Origin: Halicephalobus mephisto
Taxonomy: Eukaryota; Nematoda; Chromadorea; Rhabditida; Panagrolaimidae
Direction of reading: 5' to 3'
Assembly: GCA_009193035.1 (NCBI GenBank)
Contig: SWDT01000204.1
Coordinates: 62,001 to 126,000, forward strand
Length of the DNA: 64,000 nucleotides
Shown here one piece after another: positions 47,573 through 57,550 of the stretch. The notes beneath the pieces are model-generated. The model was given only the letters and a program-made list of their open reading frames with translations, made no database searches and was not told the DNA's origin. A program made the position numbers and the translations under genes. Numbering within the stretch: position 1 is the stretch's first letter; each line of letters starts with the position of its first letter.

Positions 47573-49112
47573 ATGTATTTATGTTTTGAAAGACTTTTAT
47601 TGCTGTTAATTTCCACTGGTTGTTGTTGCTCTGCAGTCCTCGATGTCGCTTGGTGGTGAGTTTGATTGATCTTCCATTTCCTTTTGAATCATTAATCAAG
47701 TTCGTTTTAGGTCATCGGTAGCACAGTTGAGTACTTCTAGTCTGCTCCCTCAATCATCAAGACCCATCTGTAATGAGCTCGTCGGGTTGTCTCCAGGACA
47801 AGCCAATATATGTGAACTTTTCAAGGATCACATGCCTGCTGTTGGTAATGGGGCAAAACAAGCTATCGAGGCAAGTTATTTCTTATTTAATCTATCAAAT
47901 CTGGGAAAATCGTCCAGAATCATTGACAGAAGGATCAAATTCTATTGTAACCGATCGCTTTGTTCTCTGAGGGCAGAGTTATGTCATCTGGTCATTTGCA
48001 CTTATCCTTGACCCAATCGCGAAATTTTAGACAACATCAAAGAAAATGGGACCATCATTAAGGATTATAATTTTAGGAATGTGAGTATCAATTCAAAGAT
48101 CAAAGATGGAACTGCTCCACTCCTCCAGGAGCCGGAGTAATCGGACCTATTCACAAATTCGGTAAATTTCGTACAAATTTAGGAATAAAGTAGGACTAAT
48201 CCATTTGACAAATACAGGAACGAGAGAAGCTGCATTCACTTACGCAATTCTCTCAGCTGGCGTCACCCATGAAATCGGAAGACGCTGCAGACTTGGCCAC
48301 CTTCGGAGTTGTGGATGTGCTGATCCTTCTACGATACCTTCAAATACCGTACCCGAAGACATCAACGCAGAAACCGAGGAATGGAGTTGGGGTGGATGTG
48401 GAGATAACATCGACTATGGGGTCAAATTCTCTCAGAACTTCATCGACAATGGAGAAAAGGAAGAATCCAAGCGGTCAGAGAAAAGATCAGAAACTAACGG
48501 CAGGTCAATGATGAACCGATGGAACAATGAAGTAGGAAGAAAAGTTTTGAAAAAACACACCAAGCCGAAATGTAAATGTCACGGTGTTAGTGGAGCATGT
48601 AATATGAAGACTTGCTGGATGCAATTGCCTAAGATGAGAGAAGTAGGAGATATCCTGGAGGAAAAGTACAAAACTGCAAAGAGAATTCAAGTGGGTGTTT
48701 TTAGTTGTCTTGTTTACTCATAAAAATTTCCAGATTAATGCCAGAGGCAATATGCAATTTGTTGAACAACCTGAAAAGAGGAACCGTCCAAGGAAGAAGA
48801 AGAGGGCAGCCATGCAGCTCGTATTTCTCGATGATAGTCCGGATTACTGTGAAACAAACATCCAACAAGGCACAGTAGGGACAAAAGGCAGACATTGCTC
48901 GTAAGAAAATAGTGACTTCTTTAGAAAGTGGAAATTGTAATTTCAGAAAAGATCCTGGAGCCCCTAACAGCTGTGATCTTCTTTGTTGTGGTCGGGGCTA
49001 CAACAGCTATATAGAGGAAGTCACCTACAAGTGTAAATGCAAATTCCAATGGTGTTGTGAAGTCATATGTCAACAATGCAGGAATCAGACGCAGGTCCAT
49101 GTCTGCAAATAG
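47573..49112 (+). CDS. Wnt ligand, Wnt-5/CWN-2-like
   Basis: Secreted, lipid-modified signal for Frizzled and Ror receptors. Six exons, 47573-47655, 47711-47870, 48077-48161, 48218-48690, 48734-48900 and 48947-49112, give 377 residues. Order: signal peptide ([16 protein letters not shown]), [86 protein letters not shown], the palmitoleoylation site [37 protein letters not shown] and a C-terminal Cys-rich end [19 protein letters not shown]. The WWS start and the overall layout resemble Wnt-5, which corresponds to CWN-2 in C. elegans; subfamily assignment is tentative. Intron 2 (47871-48076) begins with GC: AIE must join ECEYQF in frame. Confidence 0.96.
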
Positions 49113-49344
49113 CCTTGCCAACCGGAAATTCGTGCTAATTCACCATCTTAGCTTCATCGTCGATCTCGTCCAACTATTCAATTTATGTTGTATGTACAAT
49201 TTGTTCTCTTCTCTCCCACTCATCTGTCGTTTTTGCAATAAAAACTCAGCGATCACAATTATTTTAATTATGCCATATGTTAAATAAACTATACATTTCG
49301 TAAGTGCTATAGGCAATGTAATAAATGTACCCATATTAACAAGG

Positions 49345-49845
49345 TTATCTAGTTCCGGTGGACTGCTGAAGAGTTTTAATTTTGTTTTCCAGAGCAGTAA
49401 TGTAAGGTTCAAAAGTATTGACTACGGCCTCTAGTCTCTTGCTAGCAGCTTCAATCTCGTCAACTTGCTGTAGATAAGGTCGGAGATTTTCATCTGAAGA
49501 TCCCACACTCAAGAGGTTGCTGTAAAATAGTAAAACTCACATTTTTCTTCCAATTCAGTCAATCTTCCGGAAATAGTAGATGCCACTTGCTTCATGTCGG
49601 CATATCTTTGAGCGGTGGCGTTATTCATATCTTCAATTAGCTTGTAATCAGTAACAGTACCTGTAATAGTCGTTTAAAAGCAAAATCGATATATGAAACA
49701 TCTACTTACTGGAGACTTGGCCCATAACAAAGGTGGAAACTTTATCGTAGACATTGTCGGACAATTTTCTGACTTCATCCGTAGCTGACATGGGCGACAT
49801 TGGGCAATCCACATTTGCAGAAGCTCGTTCATTAATTTCACTCAT
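49345..49845 (-). CDS. blos-2: BLOC-1 complex subunit 2
   Basis: Subunit of BLOC-1/BORC, which shape lysosome-related organelles and position lysosomes; BORC recruits ARL8, also encoded here. Three exons, 49845-49710, 49660-49541 and 49493-49345, give 134 residues (human 142). Matching segments are VRKLSDNVYDKVSTFVMGQV, DYKLIEDMNNATAQRYADMK, LEEKYENLRPYLQQVDEIEA and ASKRLEAVV, forming long coiled-coil helices. The third exon uses the acceptor GATCTTCAG at 49495-49494. An AG 26 nt earlier (TTTTACAG) would bring an immediate stop. Confidence 0.9.
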
Positions 49846-50180
49846 AATTAAGAATACAGATGACAATGAGAACAGGGAATGTAACTGTGAATTATGCAAA
49901 CAAAAAAATTCCGAAATTCGATAGATGACAAAGCGAGATTTCTCGAAGCGAAAAAAGTTAGTTATTCCTAACTGGGATGAATCTAACCCTTGAATTTGTT
50001 TAGTTTGTCATCAACTAGTTAAAGATTTTACTTTTTAACTCTTAGTTTCTTCGTATTTTACTTTCTGATGTTCAATTTATTCCACAGTTGAAATTAGGAT
50101 CAACTAGAAGTACTTAAAGGCTCAATTATTAAGGTTGTTTTTACTTCTCTATCTAAAGTTTGTTTTATATATCAATATTT
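49846..50180. promoter_or_regulatory. Divergent promoter region of BLOC1S2 and RRP8
   Basis: About 335 bp between genes on opposite strands. AT-rich, no clear element. If RRP8-VPS11 is an operon, its promoter is here. Confidence 0.35.
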
Positions 50181-50182
50181 AG
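50181..50182 (+). other. Candidate trans-splice acceptor of RRP8
   Basis: TTTTATATATCAATATTTAG ends directly before the ATG. Confidence 0.5.
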
Positions 50183-51108
50183 ATGTCGGAACCAGTGGAG
50201 ACTCAACCAATTACTGGTAAGAAGAGAAAGAGACCGTGGAGACAACATGTCAGAAGAGAAGCAAAAAAGGCTAGGATCGAGAAGTTGAAGACCACTGCCG
50301 AAAAGAACAAGAAGAGTAAAGAAGAACTTGAGACTATTGTTACTAAGATGGCAGCTAAGCGGAAAGAAAAGAAGCAGAAAAAGAAGGATATTATTGCAGG
50401 AAAATCCAAAACCAGTGAATTGGAAGAGAAACTCGCTTCCTCTAGGTTCAGGTTTTTGAATGAACAACTATATACCATGTCTAGTAAAGATGCCGTAGAT
50501 CTCTTTTTGGAAGACAAGGAAGCTTTTGATGTTTATCACAAGGGATACAGGCAGCAGGTATCCAAGTGGCCTGTGAATCCAGTAGATAAGATTATCGAAC
50601 AGTTGAGGAGACTGTCTCCAGGAACTGTGATCGCTGACCTTGGATGTGGTGATGCTAAGATTGCTAAGGTTTTGGGCAAACAGATGACTGTCAAATCTTT
50701 TGATCTTGTAGCCAATAACCCTCTTGTGACTGCGTGTGATATGTCGAAGTTACCTCTGGAGAAGGAATCGGTCGATGTCGTGGTCTTCTGTCTCTCATTG
50801 ATGGGGACAAATTTACCGGACTTTCTCCGAGAAGCAAACAGAATTTTAAAGACAGAGTAGGTTACTGCTTTGACATTTTTGAATAACTATCTGATTTTAG
50901 GGGGAAAGTCTTTATTGCCGAAGTTTGGAGTCGTTTCAAAAATCTCAAAAAGTTCCTTCGTGCTGTTGAGAAATTGGGATTTGCAGTGGTCAAAGAAAAG
51001 CTGATCAATGATTACTTTGAGATGATCACACTGAAAAAAGTTGGCAAAGTTCAAGAGAAGAAACCCCTCGGATTGATTTTGGAACCGTGTTTTTACAAAA
51101 AGCGTTGA
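50183..51108 (+). CDS. rrp8: Ribosomal RNA-processing protein 8 (nucleolar m1A methyltransferase)
   Basis: Nucleolar SAM-dependent enzyme that makes N1-methyladenosine in large-subunit rRNA. Two exons, 50183-50856 and 50901-51108, give 293 residues. A Lys/Arg-rich N-terminus of about 80 residues (GKKRKRPWRQHVRREAKKAR) suits nucleolar targeting. The catalytic part begins at SSRFRFLNEQLYTMSSKDA and contains YRQQVSKWPVNPVDKII, motif I VIADLGCGDAKIAK, FDLVANNPLVTACDMSKLPL, VVVFCLSLMGTNLPDFLREA, FIAEVWSRFKN and LILEPCFYKKR at the end. These match human RRP8 closely. The start is set by the ATTTAG acceptor directly before ATG. VPS11 follows 139 bp downstream on the same strand. Confidence 0.96.
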
Positions 51109-51244
51109 ATGAGTATGATTGTAATCAATTGTTTATTTCCGTTGAGTTTGAATTTATCTAATTATTGTTCTCGATCTTGGGACGGCGTACTATCGCTTTC
51201 AAATATTGCATGTTTTTATAGGTTTAATTGTACTGTGGTAGTTT

Positions 51245-51246
51245 AG
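51245..51246 (+). other. Candidate trans-splice acceptor of VPS11
   Basis: GGTAGTTTAG ends one base before the VPS11 ATG and 137 nt behind the RRP8 stop. The position is typical for a downstream gene in a nematode operon. Confidence 0.6.
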
Positions 51247-51247
51247 C

Positions 51248-54187
51248 ATGTCAGGACCTGTAGCTGAACTAGGATGGCGTAGATTTCAGTTTTTCGAAAA
51301 ATCAAACATTACTGACGATAAAACTTCAGAATCGTTCTTGAATTTCAAGGTTTGGATTCACGTTTGGATTTAGCTTTTAAATAAAGTTTCCCAGGATCTT
51401 TCAATCCATTGCTGGACGAGCACTGTTGATCAACGGTTTGCAATTCTTGGCAAACGAAATGGAGATATTCTGAAATTCTCTTCACTCGATGAAATTGACG
51501 GCTGGAAAGCCTATGGTGAACAATTGAATGCGATTTCGATCACCACCAATGATGGCAGGTGTCTGTTAGCAACTATTGGAGTGGAAACTGCTGGACAAGC
51601 AGCGATATTAAAAATATGGGATTTAAATTGCTGGGAAAAGCAATCTCCTGCATGTCGGGTGTCATTGAAGGTATCACAAATAAAGAAATCTCTGAATTCT
51701 CCAGCTATATCTGTATCGATTTCCCCATCTGCTGACCTTGTTGCTGTTGGGTTTGCTGATGGTTCCATCTTCATCAGTTCTTGTGACGTTTCTTTCGAGA
51801 AATCCATGAAATGGAAAGCTCTTCAAGATGGCCTTACTTCTATGATTAACGATGATTTGCTGGGTGTTTCTGTTGCAAACGCGAAGAATGGGAAAACCGT
51901 TGTATTCGTCATTTGTAAGAATAGTATCTATTCGTTTATCCTTGATGAAAATCAAATCTGGAAGAAAACTCATAGAACGATGGGGACTCAAAATAATTGC
52001 TGGTACTTTAATCAATTCACTAACCAATTGGTCGTCTCTCTGCAGGAAATGGTTTACTTTTATGATGCCAATAGGTGTATGGATGATGAATTCGAGAATG
52101 GACGATGTTACGCTCTTGGTCGAGGAACGGATAAAGTCCAACTTATTGGTTTGGCATGGTATACTGGAGTAGTGACGAAACAAGAAACTAAACTAAAGTA
52201 AGTCGCTTTTGTGGCGAATATTTACTAATCCATGACTTTAGAAACAAGAAAGTCTTCAATTCCCTTACTTTATACGACGTTGACTGCCGTTACATAGCTT
52301 GCACGAACCCTGTGGACGATGCCCAATTATTCACTGTTGGACGGGAAATCTTTGCTTTATCGTCTAATGGAACTCTTTCGAGATTTGTTGAAATACCGAC
52401 TGTTCGGAAACTTGAGATAGTTCTCCAGAAACATCTCTATGATGTCGCTATTTCGATTGCAAAGAGGGACAAGTCTGATGATTTATCTTCTATTTATGCC
52501 AAATATGCAGAGTATCTCTACAACAAAGGAGATTTCTACAATGCCATTCAGCAGTATATAGAGACTATTGGATTTCTGGAACCGTCATTTGTGATCAGGA
52601 AGTTTCTTGATGGCACCAGGGCTGCTCAACTTTCCATTTACATCGAGGCTCTTCATTCTAAAGGTCTTGCCAATGAACCTAATACCATGTTATTACTTGG
52701 GGCTTATTTGAAAACAGGGAACAAGGAAAAAATCGAGCAGTTTGTTACTAATTCTTCTAACTTCAAAAACTTTGATGTCGATAGAGCCATAAAGGTTTGT
52801 TTTTGATTCAACTCATTATTCTACAGATCTTGTTCAGCTGTTGAGAGCCAGTGGGAATTTCGATCTTGCTTCCTATTTGGCCACGAAGCACAACCGCATT
52901 CTGATGATCTTCGCTATTCTGGTGGAGGACCTTCATGACTTTGACGAAGCAGCCAAACATTTAGCCCATGTGAGTGGGAAACAGATCTTTGAAGTGCTTG
53001 ATGCATATGGGTTAACATTGCTAGAACACAAGGAAAAAGAAGTTGTTGCAGCTATTGAAAAAGCTGTAGGAGATGAGGATGCCGATCTTCATGTCCTCAT
53101 TAAATTACTTAATGGTCATCCAGAATATCTGAGGAAACTCTACGACCAGGCTAATAAACGAGTGAAAGAAAGTCTGGTAATAAGAAATACTGTTCTTGAG
53201 CATACATTGGAGCGAATGAAAACCTTGAACTCCGAGGATCCCGATTTTCAAGCTCATGTATTTGATCTTGTTGCAGAAGATAATTGTGATAATGCCCTTC
53301 GACTAGGCCAACTTCATTCCTACCCTCCATTGGTGATCTATGTTCTTCGGAAGAAGAAAAGATACGATGAGCTTTTAAGATACTTGCTGAGAGATGGCAA
53401 TATTCTGGACATTATCGGAGAATGTGATAAGGAGACTATTGAGAAAATGTGGATTGAATTGATCACTTTCTTGTCAAAGAAGAAAGAAATGCCAGAAAAG
53501 GACGTCGTTGAGCTGTTAAAGAAGGTCACAGCAACCAGCTTTGTTCACCCACTCATCGTCACGAATCTTCTTTCCAGAAATTCTGAATTACCAATTAGTT
53601 GTGTCAAAGTTTATTTGGAGCATTGGCTTGCCGAGCAAGGGACGAATATCAAGGAAGGATTAAAGCAGATAGAGGAAAACATCGAAAACGTCAGAGAATT
53701 AGAGACTCTAATTCAGCTTTATGATGAGGAGTAAGTCTTTGTTGGGTGTTTGTCTAGTAATCAGAGAATTTAGTATCCAAATTTTCCAAGCTCTCCGATG
53801 TGCTATTTGTGACTCTGCTCTGCAGATCCCAGCAGTACATTTTATGTGCAAGCATTCTTATCATTCCCACTGCTATGAATCCTATAGTGACCAGCAAAGT
53901 GGATGCATTACATGTTTGAATTCTGAACTTGACATCGTGACGAAGGCTCGTGATCGCTCAGCAGTTAATATTGAGGATGTACAGTCTGAGGTAATTATTA
54001 ATTTCGTTAATAGACTACGGAAAATTGCAAAAAAGAACGGAAAAGGGACAACTTGCGAATTATGTATTTTTTTGTGAAATCTTTTATAGTAACGACATGT
54101 TTTTAGATCCAGTCCAGCAGGAACACGATGTCAGTGATTGCTAAATTCATCGCCAAAGGAGTGTTTGATGACGAAACATCAGGGTAA
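51248..54187 (+). CDS. vps-11: VPS11, core subunit of the HOPS and CORVET tethering complexes
   Basis: Scaffold of the class C complexes that tether late endosomes and lysosomes before fusion. Six exons, 51248-51349, 51395-52197, 52242-52794, 52838-53730, 53774-53990 and 54107-54187, give 882 residues (human 941). An N-terminal beta-propeller (WRRFQFFEKSNI, CWTSTVDQRFAILGKRNGDI) is followed by an alpha-solenoid (YLYNKGDFYNAIQQYIETIG, FLDGTRAAQLSIYIEALHSK, VFDLVAEDNCDNALRLGQLH). A C-terminal RING-H2 finger follows, CAIC...CKHSYHSHC...CITC, with spacing C-x2-C, C-x-H-x2-H-x2-C, C-x2-C. The end SVIAKFIAKGVFDD matches human SVIADYFGRGVFN. Exon 4 starts at the second of two close AGs (52836-52837). 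The first, at 52825-52826, would meet a stop six codons later. Confidence 0.96.
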
Positions 54188-55919
54188 AGAAAGTGTTTAT
54201 GTGAGATTAATGCATATATTGTATAGTGTATATATGAGTATGAAAATCAATCTATGTCACTTTGTATATTATTTTATGAAACCTTTGCAAAGGATTAAAA
54301 CAACCCTAGAGTTGAACAAACAACATTTCAAATCTATTGATAAACTTGTAGGTTCTCAATCTGAGGTTGAGTTTGAGAGATCGACTTTTAGAATTTTGAA
54401 TCATGTTTACTTTTGTCTTTTAATTACATAAATTCTCACTGACTTTTTTCACCTTTACATTTTCTATTCTGGTACCTTCGAACCTCATTACCCCCGGGGT
54501 TCTGGACCAGAAATTTCATCATCAATGAACTCAGTGACCTTGGAAACCCTCTATTCCATATATCACTTTGCATGTCGAAGTTGTCAAATCTGAACTTCAG
54601 AAATGAAGATTCTGAATCTCAGGATTCTGAGATTGAAGGTTTCTGACTTCAGAAATAGGTTCTACGGGTTTGACCACCTTACATTTGATTTCTTCCTGTA
54701 GAACATTGGAATATTAGCGTAATTCTGAATTGAAATGATGATTAAGTTGGCAGTGATATGATAATTCCTCTGTCTGTCTGCCCTGAGGGCAAAATTCCCA
54801 CACTCTCTCATCAATGTGCCTCGATCGACCAGCTCTTATCTAAACAAAAATACAGCCGCAGGTTACAAACAGTTCAATTACCCAATCGATCAGTTCTCGA
54901 TTTTGGTTTTTACTCTTAATACTCCTTGGGTAAAACAAAGGAGTGTTAGGGTTTGGATAGGATTTCTGGAGTTAATTGGAGTTGAGGTGGAAGGAGTTGG
55001 AATGATGGCTGCTGATTGTAGTGCAAGTTGAATTCATTTGACGCGGAATGGGCCGACTGGAGGATTGCAGAGTTTGATTATGAAGCGGTTGGTGTAATGG
55101 TCGTTCTCACACAGCAGGTTGCAGGAGGGTGGCTGCCGCAATATGGTGGAAGGTGAGGTCTTTATAAAGGTGAGTCGGGGCTCTCTTTTTAGGTCTTTGG
55201 GGTGGAGGGCTGGTAGATGAGTGACCGGTAGGGGTTCTACCGGGGCTTGTCTTTTAGGCGCTGGCGCGGTCTCGTCGCGACTGGAAGGGGAAGGCGCTTG
55301 GAGGGGTACCTCGCGGGGTCTGGGAGGAGGAGCGCGGTCGCAGGAGACGGCTGTGAGGGAGATGGGATTGGTGCGGATACAGAGGATTGGGATCGAAGGT
55401 GTTCTGTGGGATGAGGGGAGGTTCGGACGATCATGATGGGGGGAGCCCGTTTCGGGACTGTCATCTGGGGACTCCATAGTCTTGACTCTGAAGGAAGTTA
55501 TGACGTCGGGGAGGAGGTACTTTGTACTGTATGAAGCTGGTGAACCAACGAAGTTTGTTGTGCAGAAGCTAGGTGTGCCATAGTAGACGATTCTGAGATG
55601 CTACCGAGAAGCTGGAACAGCCACTAACCGATCCGGAGGCGGGTGTTCACGGTATGCGCACGCGCGCCAAGGATGTGAATATCATCTGAAGTCGAATCTG
55701 TCGCAGAGAGCGAGAAGACAGCACGAAAACCCTTGAGAAGCAGAAACTCAAATTGCGCGCCAAGGAGCCGGTAGAGGCGGTGTTTTCAGAAGCGACAAGA
55801 GGAGACGAGATCAAGCTTCCAGGAGTTCTTAACTACTTTGTATTGTTGAATGCTCGAATAAGGCGAAGAATTAACAACTGTTAATTAAGGAAATAGGTCA
55901 GATTCCCTTACAATCTGGG
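54188..55919. other. Non-genic region with a GC-rich, repeat-like segment
   Basis: From about 54,950 to 55,850 base composition turns clearly GC-richer than the surroundings (for example GGTAGAGGCGGTG, GCGCACGCGCGCCAAGG). Open frames on both strands (55034-55477 minus, Pro/Arg-rich; 55221-55436 plus, Gly/Arg-rich) look like composition effects and match no family I know. The segment ends at the left inverted repeat of the Merlin-like element and may be part of a mobile element or another insertion. Confidence 0.4.
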
Positions 55920-56036
55920 TGCTTTCCCGTTAGCCGATCGCATCCTCCCGGAACGAAAATTCTTTTGGCGCGCTTTTAGCCTACTTTAAATATTTTTCTT
56001 ATTATTTAACGTTTTTCTTCCATTTTCTTATCAGCA

Positions 56037-56460
56037 TGGAATTATTTGGTGAAACGTGGAAGATGACAATGAGCATCAGGAAGAAGCTAGACACGTTCCA
56101 ACAGAGATGCCTCCGACGAATCCTCAAGATCCGATACACGGAACATAGAACCAATGAAGAAGTCTTGCGGAGGAGCGGCGCAGACAAACTCCATAACGTA
56201 GTTGCACGATGAAGGCTACAGCTAGCTGGACACATTTTACGCATGGAGGACAGCCGAATCTTCAAAGTCACGATGAAATGGACCCCTCCAGATGCCAAGC
56301 GGAAGAAAGGGCGCCCTAAGACGACATGGAGGAGAACCTTCGCCCAAGACCTGAAGACACTGGACATGACGTGGGAAGAGGCTGAAACATTCGCCCGGGA
56401 CCGGGAAAATTGGAGAATAATTGTTGCCCAATATGCTGTTTAGCGTGAATGAAAAAAAAC
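56037..56460 (+). mobile_element. LINE 3' end fragment (reverse transcriptase C-terminal region)
   Basis: The frame from 56037 reads KKLDTFQQRCLRRILKIRYT, HRTNEEVLRRSG, LQLAGHILRMED and KKGRPKTTWRRTFAQDLKTL. This is the usual C-terminal tail of non-LTR (RTE/CR1-like) reverse transcriptases, where L-x-x-x-GH-x-x-R-M and GRPK-x-TWRR are hallmarks. One in-frame TGA (about 56210) breaks it. The frame closes at 56443 and is followed by TGAATGAAAAAAAA, an A-rich tail, so the plus strand is the sense strand and the copy is 5'-truncated. It lies inside the Merlin-like element and inserted after it. Confidence 0.8.
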
Positions 56461-56466
56461 GGAATT

Positions 56467-56875
56467 ATCTGAACTCCCAAGTACAGAAAAAGACGCAATA
56501 TACTTCTTACAAGACCGTGGTGTGCTCCATAGACAAAAGTTCTGTTTAAACGGTCATATTAATGTTCAGAGACATTCTAAAGGACATTGGCGTTGTTGTA
56601 AAAGTACTTGTAGAACTAGTATTAGTTTGCGTAATAATACATGGCTAGAAGGCACACGTTTACCTTTTCTTACTATTATTCGACTTATTTATTTTTGGTC
56701 TCGAAAATGGTCTTCCATTAATAATTGTATAGAAGAGTTTGGCGTGGATAAAAACACACCAGTGGTGTGGAACGCAGCATTGCGAGAAATTTGTGCAGAA
56801 TCTCTACGCAAAAGAGAAAGAAAGAAAATAGGAGGACCTGGTATGATTGTTGAAATAGATGAATCCTTATTTTAA
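56467..56875 (+). pseudogene. ISXO2/IS1595-type (Merlin) transposase remnant
   Basis: The open frame contains AIYFLQDRGVLHRQKFCLNG, HWRCCKSTCRTSISLRNNTW, IIRLIYFWSRKW and GGPGMIVEIDESLF. The last matches the first catalytic Asp block of this transposase family (G-x-G-x-x-V-E-I-D-E-S-x-F). The frame ends at a stop directly behind this block, and a continuation seems to lie in another frame (56876-57000). The catalytic core is therefore interrupted and the copy is probably inactive. The N-terminus is separated from the left inverted repeat by the LINE insertion. Confidence 0.75.
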
Positions 56876-57113
56876 TTACAACTTCTTTATTGATAGAGGA
56901 AAATGGAAGTGAACTAACGACTTTTGCACACATCTATCGACATGTTATTCCTCTGTGGGAACTTGTAGTAGTATTTTTCGTTGAATGTGCAGAGCGTAGG
57001 AGAAGGAAAATTGGAAGAAAGCATTAAATATCGAGAGAAATTTTTAAAAATAGGTTGAAGCGCGTCAAAAGAATTTTCGTTTCGAGAGGATGCGGTCAGC
57101 TAACGGGAAAGTA

Positions 57114-57550
57114 TCTTTTAAACTAAGTTGTTTCCACACCCTGGGATTTCCACCATCGTATTCAGCTCGTTGAGGGGAATTGTATGAGGTAATGTATACT
57201 TTGCAATTCCACGGGCATGATACGGTACTCTTACCTAGAATTCTTCGGTATATGTTGCGATTCACAGTGGATGCAGTTCCAAAGGGGAATTTGTAGGAAA
57301 GTAAATAGTAGGAAATCTGAACTTTAATGCTCTTTTGTTAACTGGGTTTCGTAAGTTTACACTTAAACCCTTCCACATTCTGTACGTATTAACTTCAGAT
57401 TTGCGTTTTGCTGATTTTAATCTACCCAGGGTTGTAAATAATGCAAATATTTATTCTCGAATCTTTGATAGACTTCGAAAAGGCCAAAGTCATTTGCCTG
57501 AGATAAAATAAAATACCAACAATGAGATCATTCTGGGAATATATAAGTTT
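57114..57550. other. 3' flank of the plexin gene
   Basis: AT-rich DNA without recognisable exon between the transposon and the plexin stop codon at 57553-57551. Confidence 0.4.

Larger units (their letters stand above)
55920..57113. mobile_element. Merlin-like DNA transposon with long terminal inverted repeats
   Basis: Two inverted copies of about 110 bp, 55920-56030 and 57003-57113, face each other. The left copy reads CTTTCCCGTTAGCCGATCGC and the reverse complement of the right reads CTTTCCCGTTAGCTGACCGC; similarity continues through ACGAAAATTCTTTTGGCGCG. By eye they agree at about four of five bases. Between them lies a decayed ISXO2/IS1595-type transposase reading frame, the hallmark of Merlin elements, and a LINE fragment inserted at the inner edge of the left repeat. 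I could not find a matching 8-9 bp target duplication at the outer edges. Confidence 0.75.

Noticed and set aside
55034..55477. 147-codon Pro/Arg-rich frame on the minus strand
   Set aside because: It lies in the GC-rich segment, where few stop codons are expected. A Gly/Arg-rich frame overlaps it on the other strand. No recognisable domain.
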